Shown here in pieces: positions 36,076-43,814 of a stretch of 64,000 bases of DNA. The notes under the pieces were generated by a model, which searched no databases, was not told the DNA's origin, and saw only the letters and a list, made by a program, of their open reading frames with translations. Positions within the stretch are counted from its first letter, which is position 1. Each line of letters starts with the position of its first letter. The stretch comes from CAIXSC01 sp046349915 (GTDB lineage: Bacteria; Planctomycetota; Planctomycetia; Pirellulales; Pirellulaceae), in the NCBI GenBank assembly GCA_046349915.1, contig JAXMBL010000003.1, forward strand, positions 2,108,001-2,172,000, in the 5' to 3' direction. The position numbers and the translations under genes are program-made.

Positions 36076-37449
36076 CTAGAAGTTCAGCAGGTATTCGGGA
36101 ATTGCGATGAAGTACTTCAAGTTGATGGACCAACGGAGGACCATCTTGATGGGCAGCAGCAGCATGCTCAACAAGAGGTTGGTCATCACCATGTACCGTA
36201 TGAATCCCATCTTGATAAACAGGTCGCGGAAGAAAGGCATCAGGGCCATCGCGGGCGGCAACGCCGCGAAGTACAAGCCCACCAGCACGATCCCCGGCAA
36301 CTCACGGAAAACCACGTACGCCACCTTGATCGGCAGCGTGGCGCCTTCCGGCGCCGCGGGACGCGGCATCTGCAGCAAGTCGACCCAGAAGAACATCGAA
36401 AGGTCGATGTTATTCAGCGCCTCGACCTTGTGAGCATCCCACGTCTCGTAGAAACCGAAGAAGTTCCAGTTGGGGCCTCGCAAGAACGTACCCATGACGA
36501 TCAGGGTAATCCACAGCACGAGGAAGCCGAACTGGAAGGTCAGGTAGGCGAACTTGCGTTCATTGATCGTGTAGTAGCCCATCCCCTTCTTGTTGAAGTC
36601 GATATAGGGGATCGCCATCAAGCCGACGACCACCGTGCCAGGCAGTACCACGCCCGCCATCCAGGGGTCGTAGTAGACCAGCATTTCCTGCAGACCGAGG
36701 AAGTACCAAGGGGCCTTCGACGGGTTGGGCGTCTTCATCGCGCTGGCAGGTTCTTCCAGCGGCGCTTGCAACATCAAGGCCCACAGCATCAGGAACGCCG
36801 TCAGAGCCACCATGCAGATCAGCTCGGTGTAGACCAAGTCTGGCCAGGTCAGCACCTTTTCATTATCCAACGCTTCCAACGGCGGTTCGCCTCGAGCCGT
36901 ACGCTCGTCGTTCAACACAGCTCGGTGTGCGGCGAGCCAAGTGAAGAAGCCGAGCAAGAAGATCAGGCCGACAATTGGCACATTGTCCGGTTTCGTCACA
37001 ATGCTGGCGAAATCAGGATCGGTCATCGAGAAACCCATCAGCAGCAGCGACAGATTGAAACCTGTCCACGCCACCCAAGGCTTCACGAAGAACGTCCGAC
37101 CGAGATAGAGACCGACGAGCAAGGCGAGCGACCCCACCGAGTACACCACCGGTCCCATCATGGCGTCGGCCAGTTCGCGGAACGAAGCGGGCACGGAGAC
37201 GAAGGCCATCGAGCCCTTGTTTCCGCTGAAGCCGAGCGGCGCCATGATCAAGAAGGCAATCGCCACCAGCAGCCAGACGAAGGCCGTGGTAACGGGGAAC
37301 TTGCCCGCCTTGAACAGCAGTCGCGATTGTCCCGACATCCATAAGTAGAGCGCCGCGAAGGCATTCATGATGGAGAGCGAGACGTAGTAGTAGCCGAGAA
37401 AACCCGCGATTTGATGCAGGAATTCCGCTTCACTGAGATGACCATGCAT
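36076..37449 (-). CDS. Cytochrome b C-terminal (subunit IV-like) protein with extra N-terminal helices
   Basis: 457 residues, far longer than the roughly 160-residue subunit IV of b6f. The central part carries the Qo-site region PNPSKAPWYFLGLQEMLVYYDPWMAG, where the usual PEWY is APWY, so the catalytic Glu is absent at that spot. About 190 residues with four to five helices precede it, and about 170 residues with further helices follow. It lies 16 bases downstream of the cytochrome b N-terminal gene. Together they form the split cytochrome b of a quinol:cytochrome c oxidoreductase in the inner membrane. Confidence 0.85.
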   Translation of the reverse strand: MHGHLSEAEFLHQIAGFLGYYYVSLSIMNAFAALYLWMSGQSRLLFKAGKFPVTTAFVWLLVAIAFLIMAPLGFSGNKGSMAFVSVPASFRELADAMMGPVVYSVGSLALLVGLYLGRTFFVKPWVAWTGFNLSLLLMGFSMTDPDFASIVTKPDNVPIVGLIFLLGFFTWLAAHRAVLNDERTARGEPPLEALDNEKVLTWPDLVYTELICMVALTAFLMLWALMLQAPLEEPASAMKTPNPSKAPWYFLGLQEMLVYYDPWMAGVVLPGTVVVGLMAIPYIDFNKKGMGYYTINERKFAYLTFQFGFLVLWITLIVMGTFLRGPNWNFFGFYETWDAHKVEALNNIDLSMFFWVDLLQMPRPAAPEGATLPIKVAYVVFRELPGIVLVGLYFAALPPAMALMPFFRDLFIKMGFIRYMVMTNLLLSMLLLPIKMVLRWSINLKYFIAIPEYLLNF

Positions 37450-37465
37450 GGATGTGGGTTCCCGA

Positions 37466-38242
37466 TTACAGCGGACCGCTGATGCCGCCGTCCTTACGCA
37501 CTCGCCAGAAATGGATGGCGATCAGCAATGAGGCGGCCAAAGGAATCGCGATGCAGTGAAGAACGTAAAAGCGATTGAGCGTCTCTTCGCCGACGAATCG
37601 CGCGCCCAACAAACCGAAGCGAGCGTCCGACGCATTCGTGATCATGTCGATGCCATCGACCGTCAACAAGGCGGCGCCAGGACCCTCGTGGCCCAGCACG
37701 GGATGTGCGCGAGCCATATTGGAACCGACCGTGATCGCCCAGATCGCCAATTGGTCCCACGGCAACAGGTAGCCGGTGAAGGAGAGTAACAGGGTGAGCA
37801 ACAGCAGGATGACTCCAATCACCCAGTTGAACTCGCGCGGCGGCTTATAACTACCCGTCAAGAAGACGCGATACATGTGCAGCCAGACGGTGATCACCAT
37901 CGCGTGGGCGCCCCAGCGATGCACCTCGCGGAGGATGCCAAGCGAGGCGACGTCGCGGAGAGCAAGAATGTCGTTGTACGCCCATTCCAGCGTCGGGCGA
38001 TAGTAGAACATCAGCAGAACGCCCGTGACCGTTTCCACCAGAAACAGGAAGAAGGTCACGCCGCCCATGCACCACGTATAACTAAGCGCGATCCCTTGCT
38101 TCTTCACCGACACGGGGTGCAGATGAAGGAAGAAGTTGGTGAGCATCACGACGATGCGGTTACGCCGATCCACCGGCATCGGATGCCGGAAGATACTCTT
38201 CCAAATCTGTGATTCGCGAATGACTTCGCTTAAGGATGGCAT
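37466..38242 (-). CDS. Cytochrome b N-terminal (b6-like) diheme subunit
   Basis: 258 residues, four-helix cytochrome b6-type. Heme ligands: in helix B HRWGAHAMVITVWLH gives two His separated by 13 residues; in helix D the His of VLH and of AIHFWR are separated by 14 residues, the b6 rather than mitochondrial spacing. FTGYLLPWDQLAIWA and the GPxLL-like segment near LTVDGIDM fit the family. It passes electrons from quinol across the membrane via two b hemes. Confidence 0.93.
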   Translation of the reverse strand: MPSLSEVIRESQIWKSIFRHPMPVDRRNRIVVMLTNFFLHLHPVSVKKQGIALSYTWCMGGVTFFLFLVETVTGVLLMFYYRPTLEWAYNDILALRDVASLGILREVHRWGAHAMVITVWLHMYRVFLTGSYKPPREFNWVIGVILLLLTLLLSFTGYLLPWDQLAIWAITVGSNMARAHPVLGHEGPGAALLTVDGIDMITNASDARFGLLGARFVGEETLNRFYVLHCIAIPLAASLLIAIHFWRVRKDGGISGPL

Positions 38243-38391
38243 GCTCGAAATTCCACTCGTTGCGGGACCTATGCTACGCCGGCGACCACCACCAAGGCGT
38301 CCGCGTCCGACCTAACTCACTCGTCCCCTGCCTCTGCGATCTTCTGGATACCCACGACTCACGAGCCCAACTGACTTGCCGCCCTGTCGTA

Positions 38392-39507
38392 CTAAGATGG
38401 CACGAATGACGACGGATCTTTCCACTGACCCGTTTCCTCATGGAACACGCGGCTCTTGTCGACTTCCAACTGACCATCGTCGGACACGCGGATGGCGTAT
38501 CGTTCGAGCGGCCGTGGAGCGGGACCTTCAAAGTTCACGCCGTCCTTGTAAAAACCGCTGCCGTGGCAGGGGCATTTGAATTTCTGTTCAGCTTCCAGCC
38601 AGTTCGGCGTGCATCCCAAGTGCGTGCAAACGGTCTTCAAGGCGAAGATCTGCGATTGCCCTTCGTACTCGTGCTTTACCACCCAGACGCCGAATTGAGC
38701 CTTGAACCGCTCGTCCACTTGACCCGGCGCCAACGTGTCGGGGAAGCCGACTTTGAACTTTGTCGGCGGTTCCGTGAGGATGTTCGGGAAAAGATAGCGA
38801 GCGAGTCCCAACACCCAGAGTAGTTGAGTAACGGCAAGCGAAGAGAATCCGAGCGCTAGCGAACTGCCGGCGATCATATAGGAAACCGAAGCGAAAAATC
38901 CGCGTCGATTCTCTTCCCCCTTCTTCGCGGCCGCCTTCGGCTTCGCGTACTCGGGTTTGGCCGGCATGGGCGGCACTTCAATTTTCTTCTTCGCCGCCGG
39001 GACTTCGATGCCCTTCTCTTTGGCTTCCGACTTCGAGACAGGACCTGGCTTTCCTGCCCCGCGGGCCGCCGCCAGAATGCTGGCCGTATCGAGTGCTGCC
39101 GGTTTCGCGCCAGCAGCCGGCGCTCCTTCTGTCTTGGGCTTGGGCGCGGCCTTCGGCGCTGGTTTCTCTGCCGCTGGTTTCTCCGCCGGGGCACTCTCCG
39201 CCTTCGGAGCCGCGGGCTCGGCCGAAGCTGCGGGCGCCGCAACGCCGCCACTCTTGGCGGCGCGAGCGGCAGCCAGAATGTCGGCGACACTCATGCCCTT
39301 GCCGCCCGGGGGCGCCTTCGCTGGCGCAGGAGCTGGCTTGGCCGCCGGCTGTTCCGTCTCAGCCTTCTCAGTGACCGGCGCGGCTTCGCTGGCAGCGGGC
39401 TTCTCCGCCGGTTTCGGGTCCGCCGGTTTCGGAGCGGCGCCGCCAGCCTTCTGGGCCCGCGCGGCCGCTAAAATCTCTTCGACCGACATCTTCTTCTTGT
39501 CAGACAT
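38392..39507 (-). CDS. Rieske iron-sulfur protein with long repeat-bearing N-terminal extension
   Basis: 371 residues. The Rieske cluster motifs are C294-T-H296-L-G-C299 and C312-P-C314-H315-G-S. A single membrane helix lies at about 205-235. The first 200 residues are an Ala/Pro/Lys/Glu-rich tail with three copies of a short helix: SVEEILAAARAQK (8-20), SVADILAAARAAK (73-85) and TASILAAARGAGK (141-153), each tied by flexible linkers. By topology the tail is cytoplasmic. The gene leads the respiratory locus and has a CRP/FNR-type palindrome 260 bases upstream. No clear Shine-Dalgarno sequence precedes the ATG. Confidence 0.92.
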   Translation of the reverse strand: MSDKKKMSVEEILAAARAQKAGGAAPKPADPKPAEKPAASEAAPVTEKAETEQPAAKPAPAPAKAPPGGKGMSVADILAAARAAKSGGVAAPAASAEPAAPKAESAPAEKPAAEKPAPKAAPKPKTEGAPAAGAKPAALDTASILAAARGAGKPGPVSKSEAKEKGIEVPAAKKKIEVPPMPAKPEYAKPKAAAKKGEENRRGFFASVSYMIAGSSLALGFSSLAVTQLLWVLGLARYLFPNILTEPPTKFKVGFPDTLAPGQVDERFKAQFGVWVVKHEYEGQSQIFALKTVCTHLGCTPNWLEAEQKFKCPCHGSGFYKDGVNFEGPAPRPLERYAIRVSDDGQLEVDKSRVFHEETGQWKDPSSFVPS

Positions 39508-39622
39508 GGTCGGTGTGGCCCATTCTGTAGGGGAAGAATTGAAATTGGCTGTATGGAAAATGACTGTATCGGCAATAGAGGCTGTTGGCCTGCGGTGCGA
39601 AACAAACGGAGTTATTGGTGAT

Positions 39623-39667
39623 CGCGCAAGAACCCGCCGCGAAAGAACCCACCGCGCAAGAATGCTC
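39623..39667. repeat. 15-base tandem repeat in the Rieske leader
   Basis: Three 15-base units (CGCGCAAGAACCCGC, CGCGAAAGAACCCAC, CGCGCAAGAATGCTC) between the operator and the Rieske start codon. The period is a multiple of three but no gene was recognised there. Confidence 0.65.
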
Positions 39668-39766
39668 GTCCGGCAGGTTTAACCCTGACGGCAGCGATTG
39701 GGGTGGGGAAACGCGACGAAATGGAGCTGGCACGAGGCGAAATGCAGGCGAATAAGGGCCTTGCGA

Positions 39767-39788
39767 GTTTGTGATATTTTTCACAAAC
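39767..39788 (-). promoter_or_regulatory. CRP/FNR-family operator upstream of the respiratory locus
   Basis: GTTTGTGA, six bases, TCACAAAC: a perfect eight-pair inverted repeat that contains the canonical CRP pattern TGTGA-N6-TCACA. Its centre (39777.5) is about 270 bases before the Rieske ATG on the transcribed strand. TTATTC (39749-39754) or TGCATT (39740-39745) on the minus strand would be at a distance from it suited to a -10 box for an activator-dependent start. Activation by a CRP/FNR-family protein is inferred from the motif. Confidence 0.65.
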
Positions 39789-40070
39789 CGGTTTATCCTG
39801 TTGTAGTCGACATCCTTCGTTTGTGTCAACATCCCCGCCTCGGTAACTCAACCTCACCCAACCACAGGCTCGCACCGGGACAGCCGGAACAAGAATCCTA
39901 TTCCACTCGACTGTTCCGTCCGGCCGCCTTGATAAACGTCCCAGCAACCGACGACTTCGTGTCAATTGCCATAATCGCCCAGATTGTCAGGATTCACGCC
40001 GCTTATGCAAGGTGACCGTGACCACGATTTCTTGGTCCGACAGTCTCGCGAGCAAACTCTGGGGTGTTTT

Positions 40071-40107
40071 AGGCAGCCGGACGAAAAAAAACTACCAGCA
40101 GACCCAC
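40071..40107 (+). repeat. Left terminal inverted repeat of the 760-bp element
   Basis: Starts AGGCAGCCGGACG, continues with eight A, then CTACCAGCAGACCCAC. It is matched in inverted orientation at 40791-40828. Confidence 0.8.
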
Positions 40108-40204
40108 CTTATCGAGCAAAGGCGAAGCTGCGGAAGGCGGGCGAAATCGGTGGTTTGCGAAAGGGCTGTGACCGCCTTCCGCTGTTCGCCTTTGATCGGT
40201 AAGG
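40107..40204. repeat. Long imperfect hairpin inside the left end
   Basis: Arms of 34 and 33 bases (40107-40140 and 40172-40204) pair over nearly their whole length around a 31-base loop; the outer paired block is CCTTAxCGAxCAAAGGCGAA and the inner is GCGGAAGGCGG. It abuts the terminal repeat without a gap. Confidence 0.7.
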
Positions 40205-40684
40205 CGTTGCGCGAGGCCACTGCGACTGGCGAGAACTTCTTCATCTGAGCAAGGATGTTATCCAGCAGTTTTTCCGTCGGCTGCGTGGCGCGGACTGACG
40301 AGCGTTTCAGCCGGAGGTCGCGACGGAGGTCTGTGGCGGAAGTCCACGGCGCGCGGAATCGATGTTTGGCTGGTGTCATCAGTCGGTGCAAAAGGGTTTG
40401 ATCGAGCAGGAGTATCAGGTCGATGCTTCTGCCCCATTTTGCTCGTCGCGGTCGACGAGCCTTAGAATCCATATTGCCTGCGCTCGCCCACGTATCGTCG
40501 GACTTGCCCGATGAACAATCGCAGGCCGATCAAAAATTCCAGGCGAACCTGTTGGACACGCGCGTGACGACTGCTCCGCACTCTGCTTCAGTCACACACG
40601 GAACTCGCGGATATCAAACCTCTGGTCGTTCGCACTACCGAAGGTCTGCTCGGAAATGATGCCTGAGCGTCATGCCAACGGCGA

Positions 40685-40789
40685 CCTGGGTAAGCGGGGC
40701 TGAACATAGGGATTGGGCGGCCCAAGTCCCTCGCCTGTTCGAGCCAGTTCTGGCCGCCCAATCCCGCATTCCAGCCCCTCTTACCCAGG
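40685..40789. repeat. Long imperfect hairpin inside the right end
   Basis: Arms 40685-40722 and 40752-40789 of 38 bases each pair with few mismatches (blocks CCTGGGTAAG, GGGGCTG and GGGATTGGGCGGCC) around a 29-base loop. It ends one base before the right terminal repeat. Confidence 0.75.
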
Positions 40790-40790
40790 A

Positions 40791-40828
40791 GTGGGTCTGC
40801 TGTTAGTTTTTTTTTCGTCCGGCTGCCT
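40791..40828 (-). repeat. Right terminal inverted repeat of the 760-bp element
   Basis: Inverted copy of 40071-40107 with nine T in place of eight A and one substitution. It continues into a small perfect hairpin GGCTGCC-TTA-GGCAGCC (40821-40837). Confidence 0.8.
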
Positions 40829-40916
40829 TAGGCAGCCTGCCCCACTAACGACCATCCGCCCCTTGGCCTACAATCAGCCCCAAAATGCGAACCGTGTCGG
40901 CTAGGATGATTGTCTC

Positions 40917-42242
40917 ATGAACGTTTTGGTGATTGGCAGCGGCGGCCGAGAGCACGCCTTGGCGTGGAAGTTAAAGCAAAGCTCTCGAGCGGATCGCGTG
41001 TTCGTGGCGCCTGGAAACGCAGGCACGGCGCAAGACGCCGAAAATGTACCTCTCTCCGCCAACGACACTGCCGGCCTGATCAAGTTCGCTCGCGATAACC
41101 GCGTCGGGCTCACCGTCGTTGGCCCCGAGCAACCGCTGGTCGACGGCATGGTGGACGCCTTCGAAAAAGCGGGGCTCAAGGTCTTCGGACCTTCTCGTTC
41201 GGCCGCTCAGCTCGAAGGTTCGAAGGTCTTCTGCAAGAACATGTTGCATGTCGCCAACGTTCCAACGGCCGACTATCGAGTGTTCCGCGAGCCCGATACG
41301 GCCGTTCGCTATCTCAACGAACGCTACCCCGATCCTCAGGAGCCGGTCCCGCTGGTGGTGAAGGCTGACGGGCTGGCGGCGGGCAAAGGGGTGACGGTCT
41401 GCAAGACGCGGGAAGATGCACTCGACGCCATCGACCGCATGATGCGTCAGCGCGAATTCGGCGATGCGGGGCGAGCGATCGTGATCGAAGATCGGCTCCA
41501 TGGACAAGAAGCCAGCATCCTGGCCATCACGGATGGTCGCACGATTGTTCCGCTTCCGGCCGCCCAGGACCACAAAGCGGCGTTCGACGGAGATCTGGGG
41601 CCGAACACGGGCGGTATGGGCGCTTACTGCCCCGCGCCGGTGGTGAACGACGTTCAAATGGCGTGGATTGAAGAGCACATCCTGGTGCCGACCGTCCATG
41701 CGATGAAACGCTCGCGGCACCCCTTCAAGGGTGTGCTGTACGCGGGCTTGATGATGACGCATCAGGGGCCCCAAGTGCTGGAATACAATGTGCGATTTGG
41801 CGACCCCGAGTGCCAGCCGCTGTTGATGCGCCTGCAATCCGATCTGCTCGACGTGCTGGAAGCGACGGTTGACGGAAAGCTCAGCGAAATCGAACCGCTG
41901 GTCTGGGATACTCGACCCGCCGTCTGTGTGGTGATGGCGAGCGAAGGCTATCCTGGGAATTACGAAAACGGCCACGTCATCCGCGGCTTGCGGGATGCCG
42001 CCACGGTCCCGGATGTCAAGGTTTTTCATGCCGGGACGAAAGTCAACGCGATGGGGGATGCGGTGACTCAAGGGGGGCGAGTCTTAGGGGTAACCGCCCT
42101 CGGCAGTTCCATCGCCAACGCCAAGCTGCAAGCCTATACCGCGATCAAGCACATTCGCTGGCCCGGCGCCTGGTGCCGCAAGGACATTTCGGACAAGGCG
42201 CTGGCAGTTGAAATGCCCGCCAAGCCCAAGCCCGCGAAGTGA
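40917..42242 (+). CDS. purD: Phosphoribosylamine-glycine ligase
   Basis: 441 residues, full length. N-terminal MNVLVIGSGGREHALAWKL, the GAR synthetase signature; ATP-grasp centre with VVKADGLAAGKGVTV; substrate and metal region LEYNVRFGDPECQPLLMRL; and PNTGGMGAY. It makes glycinamide ribonucleotide from phosphoribosylamine and glycine in purine synthesis, in the cytoplasm. It is not next to other pur genes. A weak AGGA lies ten bases before the ATG. The last 15 residues (KPKPAK) are a short basic tail. Confidence 0.97.
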   Translation: MNVLVIGSGGREHALAWKLKQSSRADRVFVAPGNAGTAQDAENVPLSANDTAGLIKFARDNRVGLTVVGPEQPLVDGMVDAFEKAGLKVFGPSRSAAQLEGSKVFCKNMLHVANVPTADYRVFREPDTAVRYLNERYPDPQEPVPLVVKADGLAAGKGVTVCKTREDALDAIDRMMRQREFGDAGRAIVIEDRLHGQEASILAITDGRTIVPLPAAQDHKAAFDGDLGPNTGGMGAYCPAPVVNDVQMAWIEEHILVPTVHAMKRSRHPFKGVLYAGLMMTHQGPQVLEYNVRFGDPECQPLLMRLQSDLLDVLEATVDGKLSEIEPLVWDTRPAVCVVMASEGYPGNYENGHVIRGLRDAATVPDVKVFHAGTKVNAMGDAVTQGGRVLGVTALGSSIANAKLQAYTAIKHIRWPGAWCRKDISDKALAVEMPAKPKPAK

Positions 42243-42317
42243 TCGGACTGATCGCCAGCGCCACATCCCCGCCAAGTGACTCGCAGGCGTGAATTCGTTT
42301 GATCGGGAGCGGTTGCG

Positions 42318-43046
42318 TTACGAGGCGAGGTGGTTGAGGGCCGTTCGCGTGAGGTCGGATAAACGGGTCCGCTGTTGGCCAAGGTCATCGAAGTTGTCGG
42401 GCTTCAGCCATCGTAGAAAGGCGTCGCGAAACGCTGGCCACTCGGAGTCGATCGTTGCGTACCAAGCGGTATCTCGATTGCGTCCCTTGTAGACGGTCGC
42501 CTGTCGGAATACGCCTTCGAAGCGAAGTCCGAGACGTTCCGCCGCGGCTCGCGAGGGTGCATTGCACACATCGCATTTCCACTCCACTCGCCGATAGCCC
42601 AGCGAAAAGGCCCCCTCCAGCAGCAAGAAAAGGGCTTCCGTGGCCGCGGGGCTGCGTTGGAGTCGCGGCGAAAAATGAATGTGGCCGATCTCGATCGATC
42701 CAGACTGCGGAGTGATCCTCAGATAGCTGGCGACGCCGCTCGGGAGTCCGCTGTAAGCGTCGATGATGGCGAAGAATAGTGGGTCGAGTTCTCTGGCTTG
42801 GCATTCGAGCCATTGGTGGTAGGCGACGAAATCCGCAAAAGGGCCGTACGCCATGTAGGTCCAACTGCCGCCATCGTGGTCGTCCGAGTTCGCGCGGAAC
42901 AATTCTTGCGAGTGGCGGATTGCGTCGAGCGGTTCGAGGCGGCACCATTGCCCGACCTGCGTGGTGCGGGAAGGACGCGGAGGCGGCTGCCACAACGGCA
43001 GCGGTTCACCAATCGGTTGGCCCAACTCGTTACGGTGTGTGGACAT
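42318..43046 (-). CDS. GNAT-family N-acetyltransferase, RimJ/RimL-like
   Basis: 242 residues, typical of the RimJ/RimL/Spermidine-acetyltransferase-like subgroup: RLEPLDAIRHSQELF at the start, SYLRITPQSGSIEIGHIHFSPRLQRSPAATEALFLLL (acetyl-CoA region) and VEWKCDVCNAPSRAAAERLGLRFEGVFRQATVYKGRNRDTAWYA at the end. It acetylates an unknown amine or protein N-terminus. It lies 32 bases downstream of the NYN-domain gene, probably on the same message. No Shine-Dalgarno sequence was seen. Confidence 0.88.
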   Translation of the reverse strand: MSTHRNELGQPIGEPLPLWQPPPRPSRTTQVGQWCRLEPLDAIRHSQELFRANSDDHDGGSWTYMAYGPFADFVAYHQWLECQARELDPLFFAIIDAYSGLPSGVASYLRITPQSGSIEIGHIHFSPRLQRSPAATEALFLLLEGAFSLGYRRVEWKCDVCNAPSRAAAERLGLRFEGVFRQATVYKGRNRDTAWYATIDSEWPAFRDAFLRWLKPDNFDDLGQQRTRLSDLTRTALNHLAS

Positions 43047-43078
43047 TGGTGTGGAGATGGTTCGTGGGCAATGTTGTC

Positions 43079-43612
43079 TTAAGGTTTTCTCTTGGTCGAT
43101 GAGTCGTTGGTCGCGGGCGGTAAGCCAAATTCACGCAGCCAACTCGCGACCTCATGGTCATCGAGCGTCCGTTCGGGCTTGAATTCGTCGCTGGCAACCA
43201 CCTCGCGCTGCCGCCGTTCTCTGACTTTTTCGGCGTACCAAACGTCGCTATCGACATAGATCGCGCGACGGCGACGAGCTGCTCGTTGAACTCGATGATC
43301 GCTGGAAACGACGGTCAGTTTCTTCGGATCTCGCTCCTGTTCAATAAGTTGCTCCAGTAACTCGTCGGCTTCGGTCTTGCGCGGCGCGAACAAGACGCGT
43401 ATGCGCTGGTGAGTGAGTTCTCGCGGCAAGCCCGGCGGCGCTTCGGCGGCGTCAAAGACAATCGTGGTCCGCGCGAGTTCGCTGGCTGGCACGACATCGA
43501 CCAGGAAGTCGAGCAGCGCTCGGCGCGAGCTCTCGCCGCCTCGCTCGCCACGCTCGGCGCCGAAAATTCCACTGGCGAACAGCAAATTGTAGCCGTCAAT
43601 CAGGATCGCCAT
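43079..43612 (-). CDS. NYN-domain (YacP-like) putative RNase
   Basis: 177 residues of the YacP/Rae1-like NYN family. Acidic catalytic residues of the PIN-like fold are visible: ILIDGYNLL (D6), TTIVFDAAEAPPG, KTEADELLEQLI and VVSSDHRVQRAARRRRAIYVDSD. The family includes ribosome-dependent mRNA endonucleases in Bacillus; the RNA target here is unknown. The C-terminal 40 residues are charged and probably flexible. Divergent from the MMPL exporter gene, with 202 bases between them and no motif recognised there. Confidence 0.83.
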   Translation of the reverse strand: MAILIDGYNLLFASGIFGAERGERGGESSRRALLDFLVDVVPASELARTTIVFDAAEAPPGLPRELTHQRIRVLFAPRKTEADELLEQLIEQERDPKKLTVVSSDHRVQRAARRRRAIYVDSDVWYAEKVRERRQREVVASDEFKPERTLDDHEVASWLREFGLPPATNDSSTKRKP

Positions 43613-43814
43613 GCGAACTCGCGTCCAACTTCAGGGGAAGGCCTGCCCACAAAGGCTGTCGTCAGAATACTCGATCGGGCGCCGTTTCGGCCAGCGACAG
43701 CTGCCGAAGGCAGTCGATCCCCGAGTTAGCGGCGACTCTGCGGTTCGCTCTTCCCCTCGGGAGACTTGAAGGCATAGAATACTGGGCTGATCGTTTGCGG
43801 AAAGGAGGCCGCCG

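Larger units (their letters stand above)
40071..40828. mobile_element. Putative non-autonomous inverted-repeat element
   Basis: About 760 bases bounded by inverted copies of a 37-38 base sequence (40071-40107 and 40791-40828), identical apart from one substitution and one base in an A/T run. Directly inside each end is a second inverted repeat: arms 40107-40140 / 40172-40204 on the left and 40685-40722 / 40752-40789 on the right. No transposase was recognised inside. It could be a MITE-like element or a remnant of an insertion sequence. A clear target-site duplication was not found. Confidence 0.5.
39508..40916. other. Long intergenic region between Rieske gene and purD
   Basis: 1.4 kb without a supported gene, and the divergent promoter region of the respiratory locus and purD. 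It contains a 15-base tandem repeat (39623-39667), a CRP/FNR-like operator (39767-39788) and an inverted-repeat-bounded element (40071-40828) with internal hairpins. A 126-codon open frame on the minus strand (40092-40472) lies inside that element, overlaps one of its hairpins and is not called as a gene. Confidence 0.7.

Noticed and set aside
35827..37344. 505-codon open frame on the plus strand
   Set aside because: Antisense to the octaheme cytochrome and cytochrome b genes, with Gln/His/Arg-rich composition and no recognisable domain.
40092..40472. 126-codon minus-strand frame inside the inverted-repeat element
   Set aside because: It overlaps a terminal repeat and a long hairpin, has no start signal and matches nothing I recognise; it could be a decayed passenger but is not supported as a gene.
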